DNA of 64,000 nt from Desulfosoma caldarium. GTDB lineage: Bacteria; Desulfobacterota; Syntrophobacteria; Syntrophobacterales; DSM-9756. The DNA is taken from positions 1 through 64,000 of the forward strand of contig NZ_RJVA01000012.1 in assembly GCF_003751385.1 (NCBI RefSeq). Direction: 5' to 3'. Below, one piece after another: positions 1 to 9,191 of this stretch; positions within the stretch are counted from its first letter, which is position 1; each line of letters starts with the position of its first letter. A program made the position numbers and the translations under genes. Below the pieces are notes generated by a model. The model was not told the DNA's origin. It did not search any database and saw only the letters and a program-made list of their open reading frames with translations.

Positions 1-241
1 GCCATATAACCCCGATTCAGGCACTCAAAAATTGGCAACAAAAAAGACCTCAACTTTTTGTGAAATCGGTTCATGACTTTGCGGGACCTGACACCCAGCC
101 AAAAGAAGCTTGGCTTGGGCCCTAGAGCGTCAAAGGGCCGCCGCAGTGTGTCAAATGTGGCTCGGCACCGATGCCAAGGAGGCCAGCGGTGCGGCCAATG
201 ACCTGTGTCAAGTCTCAAGACCTTCGGAGGGATCAACTCCC

Positions 242-1687
242 ATGTTCCGAAAGCTGCTTGTGGCCAATCGCGGAGAGATTGCCATTCGCATCATGCGATC
301 CGCTCAGGAATTAGGCATTCGCACGGTGGCGATCTATGAGGAAACGGACAAGACCGCCATGCACATCATGAAGAGCGACGAAGCGATGTGCATTGGGGCG
401 GGGCCGCGAAAGGACTATCTGGACATCGACCGCATTATCCATGCCGCCAAAGCTTCGGGCGCCGACGCCATCCATCCGGGGTACGGTTTTCTGGCGGAAA
501 ATCCCCTGTTTTCCAGGCGATGCACGGACAACGGGCTGCTCTTTGTGGGGCCGCCTCCAGAAGTCATCGCCGACATGGGCAGCAAGGTGGTGGCTCGACG
601 CATTATGACGGAAGCCGGCATTCCTGTGATTCCCGGAACACCGGTGCTTTCGGAAGGGGAAGCGGGGAAAGAGCAGGCGGTGCGGTTTGCCGAACAGCAT
701 GGATTTCCCGTGATGATCAAGGCGGTGGCCGGCGGGGGAGGGCGAGGGATTCGAGCGGCGCAGAACATGGACGAGCTGGTGACCGGGTTGAAGCTGGCCC
801 GATCCGAGGCGCGGATGGCCTTCGGGGATGAGAGCATTTATCTGGAAAAGGGCCTGAAAAATCCTCGACACGTGGAGGTACAGATTCTTGCCGATCGCTT
901 TGGGTCCGTCATTCATTTGGGAACGCGCAACTGTTCCATTCAGCGCCGCCATCAAAAGCTGGTGGAAATCGCTCCGGCCAATTTGCCCGCTCTGGTGATC
1001 GAAAGAATCTGCGCCGATGCGGTGCGGGCCGCCAAGGCCGCGCGCTACGTCAATGCGGGCACAGTGGAATTCCTCGTCGACGAGGAGGACCAGTACTATT
1101 TTTTGGAAGTGAACACGCGCATTCAGGTGGAACATACCGTGACGGAAATGGTCACGGGGGTGGACATTGTGCGGGAACAGCTGCGCATTGCCGCGGGAGA
1201 GCCCCTGTCGCTTCGGCAGGAAGACATTCAGATTCGCGGGTGGTCCATTGAGCTGCGGATCAATGCGGAAGATCCCAAGAACAATTTCATGCCCAGTCCG
1301 GGGGCCATTCGCGTGTATCAGTCTCCTGGAGGACACGGCGTGCGGCTGGATGGTGCCATCTACCAGGGCTATGAGATTCCTCGGTTTTACGACTCCATGC
1401 TGGTCAAACTGACGGTCTACGGCTTTACGTGGCGGGAAGCCGTGGATCGTCTGCGCCGAGCCCTGGATGGATTCAGCATTGTGGGCGTGCCCACGACCAT
1501 TCCGTTTTACAAACAGATCGTTCAGGACCCTGATTTCATTGAGCAGCGCTTCGACACGTCGTACATCGACACGCACCCCCATTTGCTGGCCTACCGCGAA
1601 GAGGCGCCGCCCATCGATCGATTGGCACGCCTCATTGCCGAAATCAACGCCTACGGCTACAACCCTTATGCTCAAGACAAACCGTGA
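242..1687 (+). CDS. accC: Biotin carboxylase subunit (AccC/PycA type)
   Basis: ATP-dependent carboxylation of biotin on a carrier protein, the first half-reaction of acetyl-CoA, pyruvate or other acyl carboxylases. The 481-residue protein has the family N-terminus (MFRKLLVANRGEIAIRI), the ATP-grasp glycine loop KAVAGGGGRGIRA near residues 160-172 and the signature EVNTRIQVEHTVTE near 289-302. The reading frame is open upstream to 110, but homology begins at the ATG at 242, which has GGAGG about 11 nt upstream. The carboxyltransferase follows after 16 bp, so the two probably form one enzyme. No biotin carrier gene is adjacent. Pyruvate carboxylase subunit A is the likeliest role; acetyl-CoA carboxylase remains possible. 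Confidence 0.9.
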   Translation: MFRKLLVANRGEIAIRIMRSAQELGIRTVAIYEETDKTAMHIMKSDEAMCIGAGPRKDYLDIDRIIHAAKASGADAIHPGYGFLAENPLFSRRCTDNGLLFVGPPPEVIADMGSKVVARRIMTEAGIPVIPGTPVLSEGEAGKEQAVRFAEQHGFPVMIKAVAGGGGRGIRAAQNMDELVTGLKLARSEARMAFGDESIYLEKGLKNPRHVEVQILADRFGSVIHLGTRNCSIQRRHQKLVEIAPANLPALVIERICADAVRAAKAARYVNAGTVEFLVDEEDQYYFLEVNTRIQVEHTVTEMVTGVDIVREQLRIAAGEPLSLRQEDIQIRGWSIELRINAEDPKNNFMPSPGAIRVYQSPGGHGVRLDGAIYQGYEIPRFYDSMLVKLTVYGFTWREAVDRLRRALDGFSIVGVPTTIPFYKQIVQDPDFIEQRFDTSYIDTHPHLLAYREEAPPIDRLARLIAEINAYGYNPYAQDKP

Positions 1688-1703
1688 GGGACGGAGTGTT
1701 TCC

Positions 1704-3359
1704 ATGGCCGAAAGAGAACGCATCAGGCCTTTCATGAGCCCGTCGGAAATCATTGCGTTTTTGCGGGAAACTCCGGGCTATTTTCTCACCAACAACGAGC
1801 GGGATGTATCCCAGTCGGACTTCAAGTGCCGCATTCTGCCGTGGACGACCCTGCGCGTGGCCCCTTACCGAGATGACACGGGCTATTTCGCCTTTGAAAT
1901 CACCGGTGGCGCGTCTGTGCATGTGGATCTTTTGGCCAAGCAGATCAATCCCTTTGAAAAGCTGCGCCTGGTGCGCCAACGCATGCCCAACACGCTCATT
2001 CAGACCGTGTGCCGAGGCCGAAACCTCTTCGGATACCGTCCCTATCCTGACAACGTGCAGGAAATCGTGGTGTCGCTGTTTGCGCGCTACGTGGACGTAT
2101 GGCGCATCTACGACTTTCTCAACTACGTTCCAAACTTGGAAGTGGTAGGCCGGGCCGTGCAAAAGGCGGGCAAGCTCCTCATGCCCTGCATCTGTTTCAG
2201 CACCGGAATCGGGCATACGGACGAGTTCTACGTGAACAAGGTCCAGGAGATTCTGGATACCTTTGGCGACGACATCATTTTGGGTATCAAGAACCATTCG
2301 GCCCTCGGTTCTCCGAGGCGCATCGCTTCTCTGGTGCAGGCCCTGCGGGCGCGGTTCCCCAATCTTGTTCTCGCCTATCACGGTCACAACACCGACGGCA
2401 ACGACCTAGGGCGCATGGTGGCGGCGGTGGAAAACGGAGTGAAGATCGTGGAAGTGGCCGACCACGGCTTCGGCGGCATGTTTTCTCAGGCTCCGGCCCT
2501 GAGCCTTATTCAGACCCTGCACGATTACGGTTATAAAGCGCCGGGCCTCAAGATTCAGCCCATTGTGGACGCCTCAGACCTGCTGCGGCGTGAACGCCGG
2601 TACTACGAACGCTTTGAAACCCCGTTTCGAGGCTTTGATCCCACGGTCAAGAGGCATCGGCTGACCGGCGGGGCGGCGTCAATGGCTTTTGAACAGGCGG
2701 AAAAGCTAGGCCTTTTAGAACGCATTCACGAAGTCTTCAGCGAACTGATGGACGTCAACAAGGAACTGGGCAACTTCTGGTCGGTGACGCCCGGAAGCCA
2801 AATCCTGTGGACTACGGCGGTTAGCAACGTTTTGCATGGCCGGTATGAACAACCCAGTGACGATTTGAAAAATCTGCTGCTCGGCCGCTACGGCCCGTTT
2901 CCCTTTTATGATCCCCAAGAATGGATCTTTGAGAAGGTGCTGGAACACAAGAGGCGAGACGGCAAAAAATGGTACCAAATTCTTGCCGATGAGGCCGGCG
3001 TGCAAAGGCTGCCCGATGTGGATGTGGAAGAAAAGAGGAGGGAATTGGAGGAACGGCTGGGAAGGCCGGTGGACGACGAAGCGTTGTGCCTGTACCTGCA
3101 GTTTCCCAAGGACGCTCTGGATTATTTTCGGTTTGAAGAGACGTTCGGCAAGACGTGGCTTTTGCCGCCCCAGGTATGGTATCGGCGGGGAGGGTTTCAA
3201 GACGGCGAGAAAATTCTCATTCCAGACGAGCAGGGAAAGACGCACCAGATCGATATCGTGTCCACCATGAAAAAGGAAGGGGTGGTGGAAACCTCGCTTC
3301 TGGTAGACTTTCATTTTCAGACCTATGCCGTGCCCGTGGGCAATGTCGATAAGGCCTAG
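1704..3359 (+). CDS. Pyruvate-carboxylase-like carboxyltransferase without a biotin domain
   Basis: 551-residue protein of the DRE-TIM (HMGL-like) carboxyltransferase family that transfers CO2 from carboxybiotin to a 2-oxo acid, or the reverse. Family landmarks are visible but divergent: RDVSQS in place of RDAHQS near residue 33, GGASVHVD near 70, YPDNVQ and VDVWRIYD near 115-135, a lysine in GIKNH near 193 where the carbamylated lysine normally lies, and the metal-site histidines in YHGHNT near 225. The protein ends without the MKM-type biotinyl domain found at the C-terminus of PycB/OadA. Start at the ATG at 1704, 16 bp after the biotin carboxylase stop. The substrate is not certain; pyruvate is a guess from family and context. 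Confidence 0.8.
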   Translation: MAERERIRPFMSPSEIIAFLRETPGYFLTNNERDVSQSDFKCRILPWTTLRVAPYRDDTGYFAFEITGGASVHVDLLAKQINPFEKLRLVRQRMPNTLIQTVCRGRNLFGYRPYPDNVQEIVVSLFARYVDVWRIYDFLNYVPNLEVVGRAVQKAGKLLMPCICFSTGIGHTDEFYVNKVQEILDTFGDDIILGIKNHSALGSPRRIASLVQALRARFPNLVLAYHGHNTDGNDLGRMVAAVENGVKIVEVADHGFGGMFSQAPALSLIQTLHDYGYKAPGLKIQPIVDASDLLRRERRYYERFETPFRGFDPTVKRHRLTGGAASMAFEQAEKLGLLERIHEVFSELMDVNKELGNFWSVTPGSQILWTTAVSNVLHGRYEQPSDDLKNLLLGRYGPFPFYDPQEWIFEKVLEHKRRDGKKWYQILADEAGVQRLPDVDVEEKRRELEERLGRPVDDEALCLYLQFPKDALDYFRFEETFGKTWLLPPQVWYRRGGFQDGEKILIPDEQGKTHQIDIVSTMKKEGVVETSLLVDFHFQTYAVPVGNVDKA

Positions 3360-3494
3360 CCAGCCCACCTGGGGAGCTACCCTTTGTGCCTAGCCACAAG
3401 CAAAGAATGGTTATCAAAGTGCAACGATGGGCCCCATCAAATTCGCGTGCTGGCCCCTCAGGTGGAAGGGACGGCTTCCGGGCCGTCCGTTGGA

Positions 3495-3572
3495 TTAGCA
3501 CAAAAGAGGATCTGACCCCAAGGGGCCAACCCCAAGGGGCCAAGGTTTAGCACAAATCAGGATGTGACCCCA
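3495..3572. repeat. Two tandem copies of a dispersed TGTGACCCC-type repeat
   Basis: Copies at 3495-3520 and 3546-3572 share TAGCACAAA followed by GATSTGACCCCA and lie just upstream of the xerD-like gene. Between them CCAAGGGGCCAA is itself repeated. Related copies occur near 12244, 12590, 29005, 32760, 48256, 48304 and 48326, always between genes. Confidence 0.7.
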
Positions 3573-3584
3573 TGAGGCGAGGGT

Positions 3585-4469
3585 ATGCGAGGCTATGTGG
3601 ATCTTTTTCTTGAGTACCTGGTGGCGGAGAGGCGGCTAAGTCGTCACACGGTGTCGGCGTACGCAACGGATCTTCGTCTACTCATGGAGTCTCTTCAAAG
3701 CATGGGCAGAGGGTCCTGGGCTGATGTGAGCTCCGAGGATCTAGAAGCCTACCTGGCCGAAAAGGCCACGGGCACGGCGCCCAAGACGCGTGCCCGGCGG
3801 TTGGCGTCCCTGCGATCGTTTTTTCGCTTCCTGGAAGAAAGATCGCTCCTTGTGCCCAACCCCGCGATGTCTTTGGTCTCTCCCAAGCTTCCCAACAAGT
3901 TGCCCAAGATCCTTTCCGCAAGCCAAGTGGAAACCCTGCTCAAGGCTCCCGCAAACGGCACGCCCTTGGGACTTCGAGACAAGGCCATATTGGAACTTCT
4001 CTACGCTACGGGCATGCGCGTCGCCGAACTGACGGCCCTCACCTTTCATCAGCTGAACCTCAAGGCGGGTTTTCTCGTCATTCGAGGCAAAGGGGACAAG
4101 GAGCGCCTCGTGCCCATGGGCCAGTGGGCGGTGGAGGCTCTGGAAGCCTACCTCCAAAGGGGCCGCCCCGTGCTGGTATCCGGCCGGGACTCGGGCCGCG
4201 TCTTTGTCAATTATCGAGGCCGGCCCCTTTCTCGGCAAGGGGTCTGGAAAATAATTCGATCCTACGCGCGCCGCGCCGGCATAGTCACCGCGGTCAGCCC
4301 CCATGTGCTGCGGCATTCCTTTGCCACGCACCTGCTGCAAAACGGCGCCGATCTGCGCTCCCTGCAGATGATGCTGGGCCATGCGGACATCAGCACCACA
4401 CAGATCTACACCCATGTCGCTCGAGAGCGTTTGAAACGCATCTATGAACAGCACCACCCTCGAGCCTGA
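3585..4469 (+). CDS. xerD: Tyrosine recombinase XerC/XerD
   Basis: 294-residue site-specific tyrosine recombinase, expected to resolve chromosome dimers at dif with a partner recombinase. It has the N-terminal SAM-like DNA-binding domain (about residues 1-90) and the full catalytic set: Arg in GMRVAEL near 145, Lys in RGKGDKERLVP near 170, HVLRHSF near 240 (His and Arg), LGHADISTTQIYTHV near 264 (His and the nucleophilic Tyr). Length is typical of XerC/XerD. The ATG at 3585 follows GAGGCGAGGG. It stands alone between intergenic repeats; no attachment site or mobile cargo is seen, so a housekeeping role is more likely than an integrase. XerC versus XerD cannot be settled by eye. Confidence 0.88.
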   Translation: MRGYVDLFLEYLVAERRLSRHTVSAYATDLRLLMESLQSMGRGSWADVSSEDLEAYLAEKATGTAPKTRARRLASLRSFFRFLEERSLLVPNPAMSLVSPKLPNKLPKILSASQVETLLKAPANGTPLGLRDKAILELLYATGMRVAELTALTFHQLNLKAGFLVIRGKGDKERLVPMGQWAVEALEAYLQRGRPVLVSGRDSGRVFVNYRGRPLSRQGVWKIIRSYARRAGIVTAVSPHVLRHSFATHLLQNGADLRSLQMMLGHADISTTQIYTHVARERLKRIYEQHHPRA

Positions 4470-4586
4470 CCCCCAGCTCACCCAAGGATTCAAGAATCAA
4501 CTTGGCCTTTTGCCCCGGCGCCGTTAACATCCACGAACGACGTCGGCCAAAGCCGTTGTCTCGCAACGCGGCAAGGGAGCTTTTCT

Positions 4587-7256
4587 ATGGAAGTGATCAC
4601 GACCCATCTCAATGCGGATTTTGACGCCATGGCTTCCATGGTGGCGGCAAAAAAACTCTACCCGGACGCCCTCTTGGTCTTTCCCGGATCCCAGGAAAAG
4701 AACCTGCGCGATTTTTTCGTTCATACGGCGGGTTATCTTTTTGATTTTACCAAACTCAAAGGGCTGGACCTCAGCAGCATTTCCCGCCTCATTCTCGTGG
4801 ACACGCGCCAGGCGTCGCGCATCGGAAAATTTCAGGAGGTGGCCCTTCGCCCGGAGGTGGAGGTGCACATCTACGACCATCATCCTCGGGCGGACGATGA
4901 CATTCAAGGCACTGTGGAAGTCGTGCGCCCTGTGGGGGCCACGGTGACGCTGCTCACCCACATCCTTCGAGAACGCGGCGTGCCGCTCACGCCCGAAGAG
5001 GCCACCATTCTCATTGTCGGTATTTTTGAAGACACCGGCTCCTTTACCTTTTCTTCCACAACCCCGGAAGACTTTCGCGCCGCCGCCTTTTTGGTGGAAT
5101 GCGGCGCGGATCTCAACGTGGTGGCCGACCTGGTCACGCGAGAACTCACCTCCGAACAGGTGGCCCTCTTGCACGAACTGCTGCATTCCGCGCGCACGTA
5201 CAACATACAGGGTGTGGAAGTATGCATCGCCACAGTGTCCGTGGATCGCTATGTGGGCGATTTCGCCGTGCTGGTCCATAAACTCAAAGATATGGAAAAC
5301 TTGGACGTCGTCTTTGCCTTGGCGCGCATGGAAGATCGCATTTATCTGGTGGCTCGAAGCCGCATTCCGGATGTGAACGTAGGGGAAATTGCGGCCTATT
5401 TCGGCGGCGGTGGTCATGCCACGGCGGCGTCCGCCACCATCAGGGAATTGACCCTCATTCAGGCCGAAGACCGTCTTTTTGATCTCCTGCAAAGCACCAT
5501 CAAGCCCGCCGTGACAGCGCGAACCCTCATGAGTTCTCCCGTGATCACCATTGAGGCCCATGCCGACCTGGCCCACGCCGAACAGCTCATGGTCCGCTAC
5601 AACATCAATGCCATGCCCGTTCTGGAAAACGGGCGCATCGTGGGCCTTATCAACCGCCAGGTTTTGGAAAAGGCCATTTACCACGGACTGCAGGCGGAAA
5701 AGGTCAGAGAGTACATGAATCCCGAATTTGCCACCATCGGCGTCGAGGGCCGGCTCGTGGACATTCAAAAGTATCTCGTGGAACATCAGCAGCGCATTCT
5801 TCCAGTCATGGACGGCGAAACCCTGGTTGGAGTGATCACGCGCCGCGACCTTTTGAATCACCTGATCACGGACCGATCCCGAGAACCCACCGCCCTCAAG
5901 GACGATCTGGGCGCGGGCCCATGGGGCAAACAGAAAAACATTGTCGGAGTCATGGCGGAACAGCTTCCTAAGAACATTATCACGCTGCTGCGGTCTTTGG
6001 GGGAGCATGCCGAGAACATGGGATACAAGGTGTATGCAGTTGGTGGGTTCATTCGGGACCTGTTGCTGCGCCGGCCCAATCTGGACATCGACGTGGTGGT
6101 GGAAGGGGACGGCATTCACTTTGCCCGCACCTTTGCCGAAAAGGCGGGCATTCGGGCGCGATGCCACAAGAAGTTCAACACGGCCGTGCTCATCTTCCCC
6201 GATCAACTTAAGGTGGACGTGGCCACAGCGCGCCTGGAATACTACCAGTACCCGGCGGCCCTGCCCATCGTTCAGTTCGGGTCCCTTAAAATGGATCTGT
6301 ACCGCCGCGACTTCACCATCAACACGCTGGCCGTGGCCTTGAACTCCAAGGAATTCGGAACTCTCATCGACTTTTTTGGCGGCCAAAAGGATTTGAAGGA
6401 AAAAGCCATTCGCGTGCTGCACAACCTGAGTTTTGTGGAAGATCCCACGCGGATTCTTCGAGCCATTCGATTCGAGCAGCGCTTCGGCTTTCGCGTGGGC
6501 AAACAAACGGCCAGCCTCATGCGCAACGCCGTCAAGATGGGCTTGATCGACCGGTTGGGAGGGCAGCGGCTGTTTCATGAACTGCAGCACATCTTCATGG
6601 AAGAAGACCCGCTGCCGGCCTTGCGCCGCCTGGGAGAATTCGGTGTCATGGAAGCCCTGTGCCCCAGCGCGTGCTTTGATGCCAAGGCGGAACAGCTCTT
6701 CATCAAGATCAAGGAAGTCATTCTGTGGTATAAGCTGAGCTTTCTGGACGAACCGCTGGAAGCGTGGCGAGTGTACTTTTTGGGCTTTCTGTCGCGCATC
6801 AAACCGAGCGATCTTTCAAACGTGCTGGCGCGACTGGATCTGCCTCACAACGCCAGGGAAAGAATAGTTTGGGCATTACAGAAAGTTAACGATGTGCTCA
6901 GCGAGTTTTTGCGTTTGCCCGGCCTGCGGCCCAGTGATATTTATCGGGCGCTTCAGCCGTTCCGGCCGGAGGAACTGCTGTTCATGATGGCGAAAACCAA
7001 CCGCGAAGAGGTGAAACGTGCGGTGAGCTATTATTGTCATCGGTATCGGTATGTGAAGCCGGACATTGGAGGACGGGACCTTAAGGCCATGGGCCTTCCT
7101 CCGGGACCTCTCTACACAAACATTCTGAGGGCCGTGCGCGACGCCAAGCTCAACGGAGACGTCAAGACCCTGGAAGACGAACTGCGGTTGGCTCAAAATC
7201 TGATGGCCGCCGCGGCGGATCAGAAAAAGGAAGAGCTCCATGCAGGACATTCTTAG
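4587..7256 (+). CDS. DHH phosphoesterase - tandem CBS - tRNA nucleotidyltransferase/poly(A) polymerase fusion
   Basis: 889-residue three-part enzyme. Residues 1-305 form a DHH/DHHA1 phosphoesterase with HLNADFDAMAS (7-17), ILVDTRQ, YDHHPRADDD near 96 and a DHHA1 GGGGHAT loop near 272. Residues about 310-430 are two CBS domains, which usually bind adenosine nucleotides. From about 480 comes a class II nucleotidyltransferase of the CCA/poly(A) polymerase superfamily: AVGGFIRDLLLRRP, LDIDVVVEG (catalytic carboxylates), RRDFTINTLA and DPTRILRAIRFEQRFGF. In bacteria with this fusion the enzyme is generally thought to add A or CCA to tRNA 3' ends; the DHH part may process nucleotides or tRNA ends. 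The downstream protease gene overlaps its end by 17 bp. Confidence 0.9.
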   Translation: MEVITTHLNADFDAMASMVAAKKLYPDALLVFPGSQEKNLRDFFVHTAGYLFDFTKLKGLDLSSISRLILVDTRQASRIGKFQEVALRPEVEVHIYDHHPRADDDIQGTVEVVRPVGATVTLLTHILRERGVPLTPEEATILIVGIFEDTGSFTFSSTTPEDFRAAAFLVECGADLNVVADLVTRELTSEQVALLHELLHSARTYNIQGVEVCIATVSVDRYVGDFAVLVHKLKDMENLDVVFALARMEDRIYLVARSRIPDVNVGEIAAYFGGGGHATAASATIRELTLIQAEDRLFDLLQSTIKPAVTARTLMSSPVITIEAHADLAHAEQLMVRYNINAMPVLENGRIVGLINRQVLEKAIYHGLQAEKVREYMNPEFATIGVEGRLVDIQKYLVEHQQRILPVMDGETLVGVITRRDLLNHLITDRSREPTALKDDLGAGPWGKQKNIVGVMAEQLPKNIITLLRSLGEHAENMGYKVYAVGGFIRDLLLRRPNLDIDVVVEGDGIHFARTFAEKAGIRARCHKKFNTAVLIFPDQLKVDVATARLEYYQYPAALPIVQFGSLKMDLYRRDFTINTLAVALNSKEFGTLIDFFGGQKDLKEKAIRVLHNLSFVEDPTRILRAIRFEQRFGFRVGKQTASLMRNAVKMGLIDRLGGQRLFHELQHIFMEEDPLPALRRLGEFGVMEALCPSACFDAKAEQLFIKIKEVILWYKLSFLDEPLEAWRVYFLGFLSRIKPSDLSNVLARLDLPHNARERIVWALQKVNDVLSEFLRLPGLRPSDIYRALQPFRPEELLFMMAKTNREEVKRAVSYYCHRYRYVKPDIGGRDLKAMGLPPGPLYTNILRAVRDAKLNGDVKTLEDELRLAQNLMAAAADQKKEELHAGHS

Positions 7257-7893
7257 GGACATCTGCATCTATGCCGTGCCGTTGCTGCTGGCGGTAGTGG
7301 CTCATGAAGTGGCCCACGGATGGGTGGCGGAAAAGCTGGGAGATCCAACGGCTCGGCTCTTGGGTCGCATTTCTCTCAACCCCTTGGTGCACATCGATGT
7401 GGTGGGTACTGTGCTCATCCCGTTGATGTTGCTGGTCACCAACGCCCCCTTTCTTTTTGGCTGGGCCAAACCTGTCCCGGTCCAGTTCCATCGCCTGCAC
7501 GGAGGGCGCAGGGCCATGGCGTGGGTGGCTCTGGCCGGGCCTTTGACCAACCTCATGTTGGCCGCTGCCAGCGCGCTGGTCTATCGCTTCGTGGTGTTTC
7601 TTTTTGCCCTGGGACTGGGGTCCGGCGTGTGGGGTCTGGTGCTGTCTCCTCTGTTTCTCATGGCCCGATTTTCAGTAGTCTTCAACCTGGTGCTCATGGC
7701 GGTGAACCTCTTTCCGGTGCCGCCCCTGGACGGCGGGCGCGTGCTCACGGGCCTTCTGCCCCGGTCTTTGGCCTTTCAGGTGGCTCGCCTGGAACGATTC
7801 GGCATGTTTATTGTTCTGATCTTCGTGATCACCGGGTGGTGGGGGTACATGCTGCGGCCCGTGGTCAATCTGTTCGCGAGAATTTTCCTGTGA
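7240..7893 (+). CDS. Site-2 protease family zinc metallopeptidase (M50)
   Basis: 217-residue integral membrane protease of family M50, short form without a PDZ domain. The zinc motif is AHEVAHGW (HExxH near residues 22-26) and the second metal-ligand motif is NLFPVPPLDGGR near 157-168, both in hydrophobic stretches; four or more membrane segments are evident. It starts inside the end of the preceding nucleotidyltransferase gene, with GGAAGAGC just before the ATG, which suggests translational coupling. The substrate is unknown. Confidence 0.88.
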   Translation: MQDILRDICIYAVPLLLAVVAHEVAHGWVAEKLGDPTARLLGRISLNPLVHIDVVGTVLIPLMLLVTNAPFLFGWAKPVPVQFHRLHGGRRAMAWVALAGPLTNLMLAAASALVYRFVVFLFALGLGSGVWGLVLSPLFLMARFSVVFNLVLMAVNLFPVPPLDGGRVLTGLLPRSLAFQVARLERFGMFIVLIFVITGWWGYMLRPVVNLFARIFL

Positions 7894-8189
7894 AGGCTTT
7901 TCGAGAAGACAATTTGGAGAAGTGGCGCAATTCGCCGTAGGATGAAGGTATTGAAGAAGCGGCGAAAGCCGTACCGAGAATGCCCGACGAAGCTATGAAT
8001 GATCGGATGAAAAAATCGCCCCGTGAGGTGCGCATCCATAACAACGCATTGGCGTAGGGGCGGGATCCTGCTTTTGGGGTTTGAAAACCGCGGTCGGCCA
8101 TAAGAACCTGCCCTCACGAAAGCGAGGGGTCGCGCCTGCGATGGAAGCAGGGCTTGATGTGCCAACGAACCAAGGAGGTGAAGGTTTTG

Positions 8190-9191
8190 ATGAGTCAGCA
8201 CAAGCGGATCTTAAGCGGCATGCGTCCCACGGGGCGTCTTCACTTGGGAAACCTGCACGGGGCTTTGAAAAATTGGATTCAGCTTCAAGATCAGTACGAT
8301 TGCTTCTTCTTCGTCGCCGACTGGCACGCGCTCACCACGGACTATGCAGATCCCACGGCCATTCGCCAGAACACGTGGGACATGATTTTGGATTGGTTAG
8401 CGGCCGGATTGGATCCGCACAAAGCGGTGGTATTTATCCAGTCCCAAGTCAAGGAGCATGCAGAACTGTACCTCCTTCTGGGTATGATCACGCCCCTGGC
8501 CTGGTTGGAACGTAACCCCACGTACAAAGAACAGCAGCAGCAGCTGAACACCAAGGATTTGTCCACCTACGGCTTCTTGGGGTATCCGGTGCTGCAGGCG
8601 GCGGACATCATCATCTATCGAGCCCATGGTGTGCCGGTGGGCAAGGACCAATTGCCCCACGTGGAATTGACGCGAGAAATCGCCCGGCGTTTCAATTTCA
8701 TCTACCATCGCGAAGTCTTTCCCATTCCAGACGCGCTACTCACGGAAGCCCCTGTGTTGCCAGGTACCGACGGGCGAAAGATGAGCAAGAGTTACGGCAA
8801 TTGCATCTACATCACGGAACCAGAGGCATCCGTTCGCCAAAAGATTTTGCAGATGATGACCGATCCGGCTCGGGCGCGCCGCACAGATCCCGGGGATCCC
8901 GAAAAATGTCCCGTGTTTGAATACCACAAACTGTATTCGACCCCGGACGAAATCGCTCAAGTGACGCAGGGTTGCCGAACAGCGGGGATTGGGTGCGTGG
9001 ACTGCAAGAAAATCCTTCTGACCCATGTTGTGGAGCACCTAGGTCCCATCTGGGACAAACGCCAGGCCCTGGAAAAGGACATGGACGCTGTCAGAGCCTC
9101 CATTGAGAAAGGCATTGAAAAAGCCCGCAGGGAAGCTCAAAAGACCATGGACCAGGTCTTGGAAACCGTGGGATTGGGAAAGAATGTCTGA
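8190..9191 (+). CDS. trpS: Tryptophan--tRNA ligase
   Basis: 333-residue class I aminoacyl-tRNA synthetase. The HIGH-type motif is PTGRLHLGNLHG near residues 13-24 and the KMSKS motif is exact in DGRKMSKSYGN near 194-204. The substrate-pocket region AADIIIYRAHGVPVGKDQ is typical of bacterial TrpRS. The frame is open from 8154, but the ATG at 8190 has a perfect AAGGAGGTG about 10 nt upstream. It overlaps the next gene by 8 bp. No T-box or trp leader is visible upstream. Confidence 0.95.
   Translation: MSQHKRILSGMRPTGRLHLGNLHGALKNWIQLQDQYDCFFFVADWHALTTDYADPTAIRQNTWDMILDWLAAGLDPHKAVVFIQSQVKEHAELYLLLGMITPLAWLERNPTYKEQQQQLNTKDLSTYGFLGYPVLQAADIIIYRAHGVPVGKDQLPHVELTREIARRFNFIYHREVFPIPDALLTEAPVLPGTDGRKMSKSYGNCIYITEPEASVRQKILQMMTDPARARRTDPGDPEKCPVFEYHKLYSTPDEIAQVTQGCRTAGIGCVDCKKILLTHVVEHLGPIWDKRQALEKDMDAVRASIEKGIEKARREAQKTMDQVLETVGLGKNV

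Noticed and set aside
3585-4469. Prophage or integron integrase
   Set aside because: No att site, tRNA target, cassette array or phage genes nearby; the protein has the length and motifs of a chromosomal XerC/XerD.
4524-6590. 688-codon open frame on the - strand
   Set aside because: It lies wholly opposite the DHH-CBS-nucleotidyltransferase gene, whose frame has clear motifs. High GC makes long antisense frames common here.
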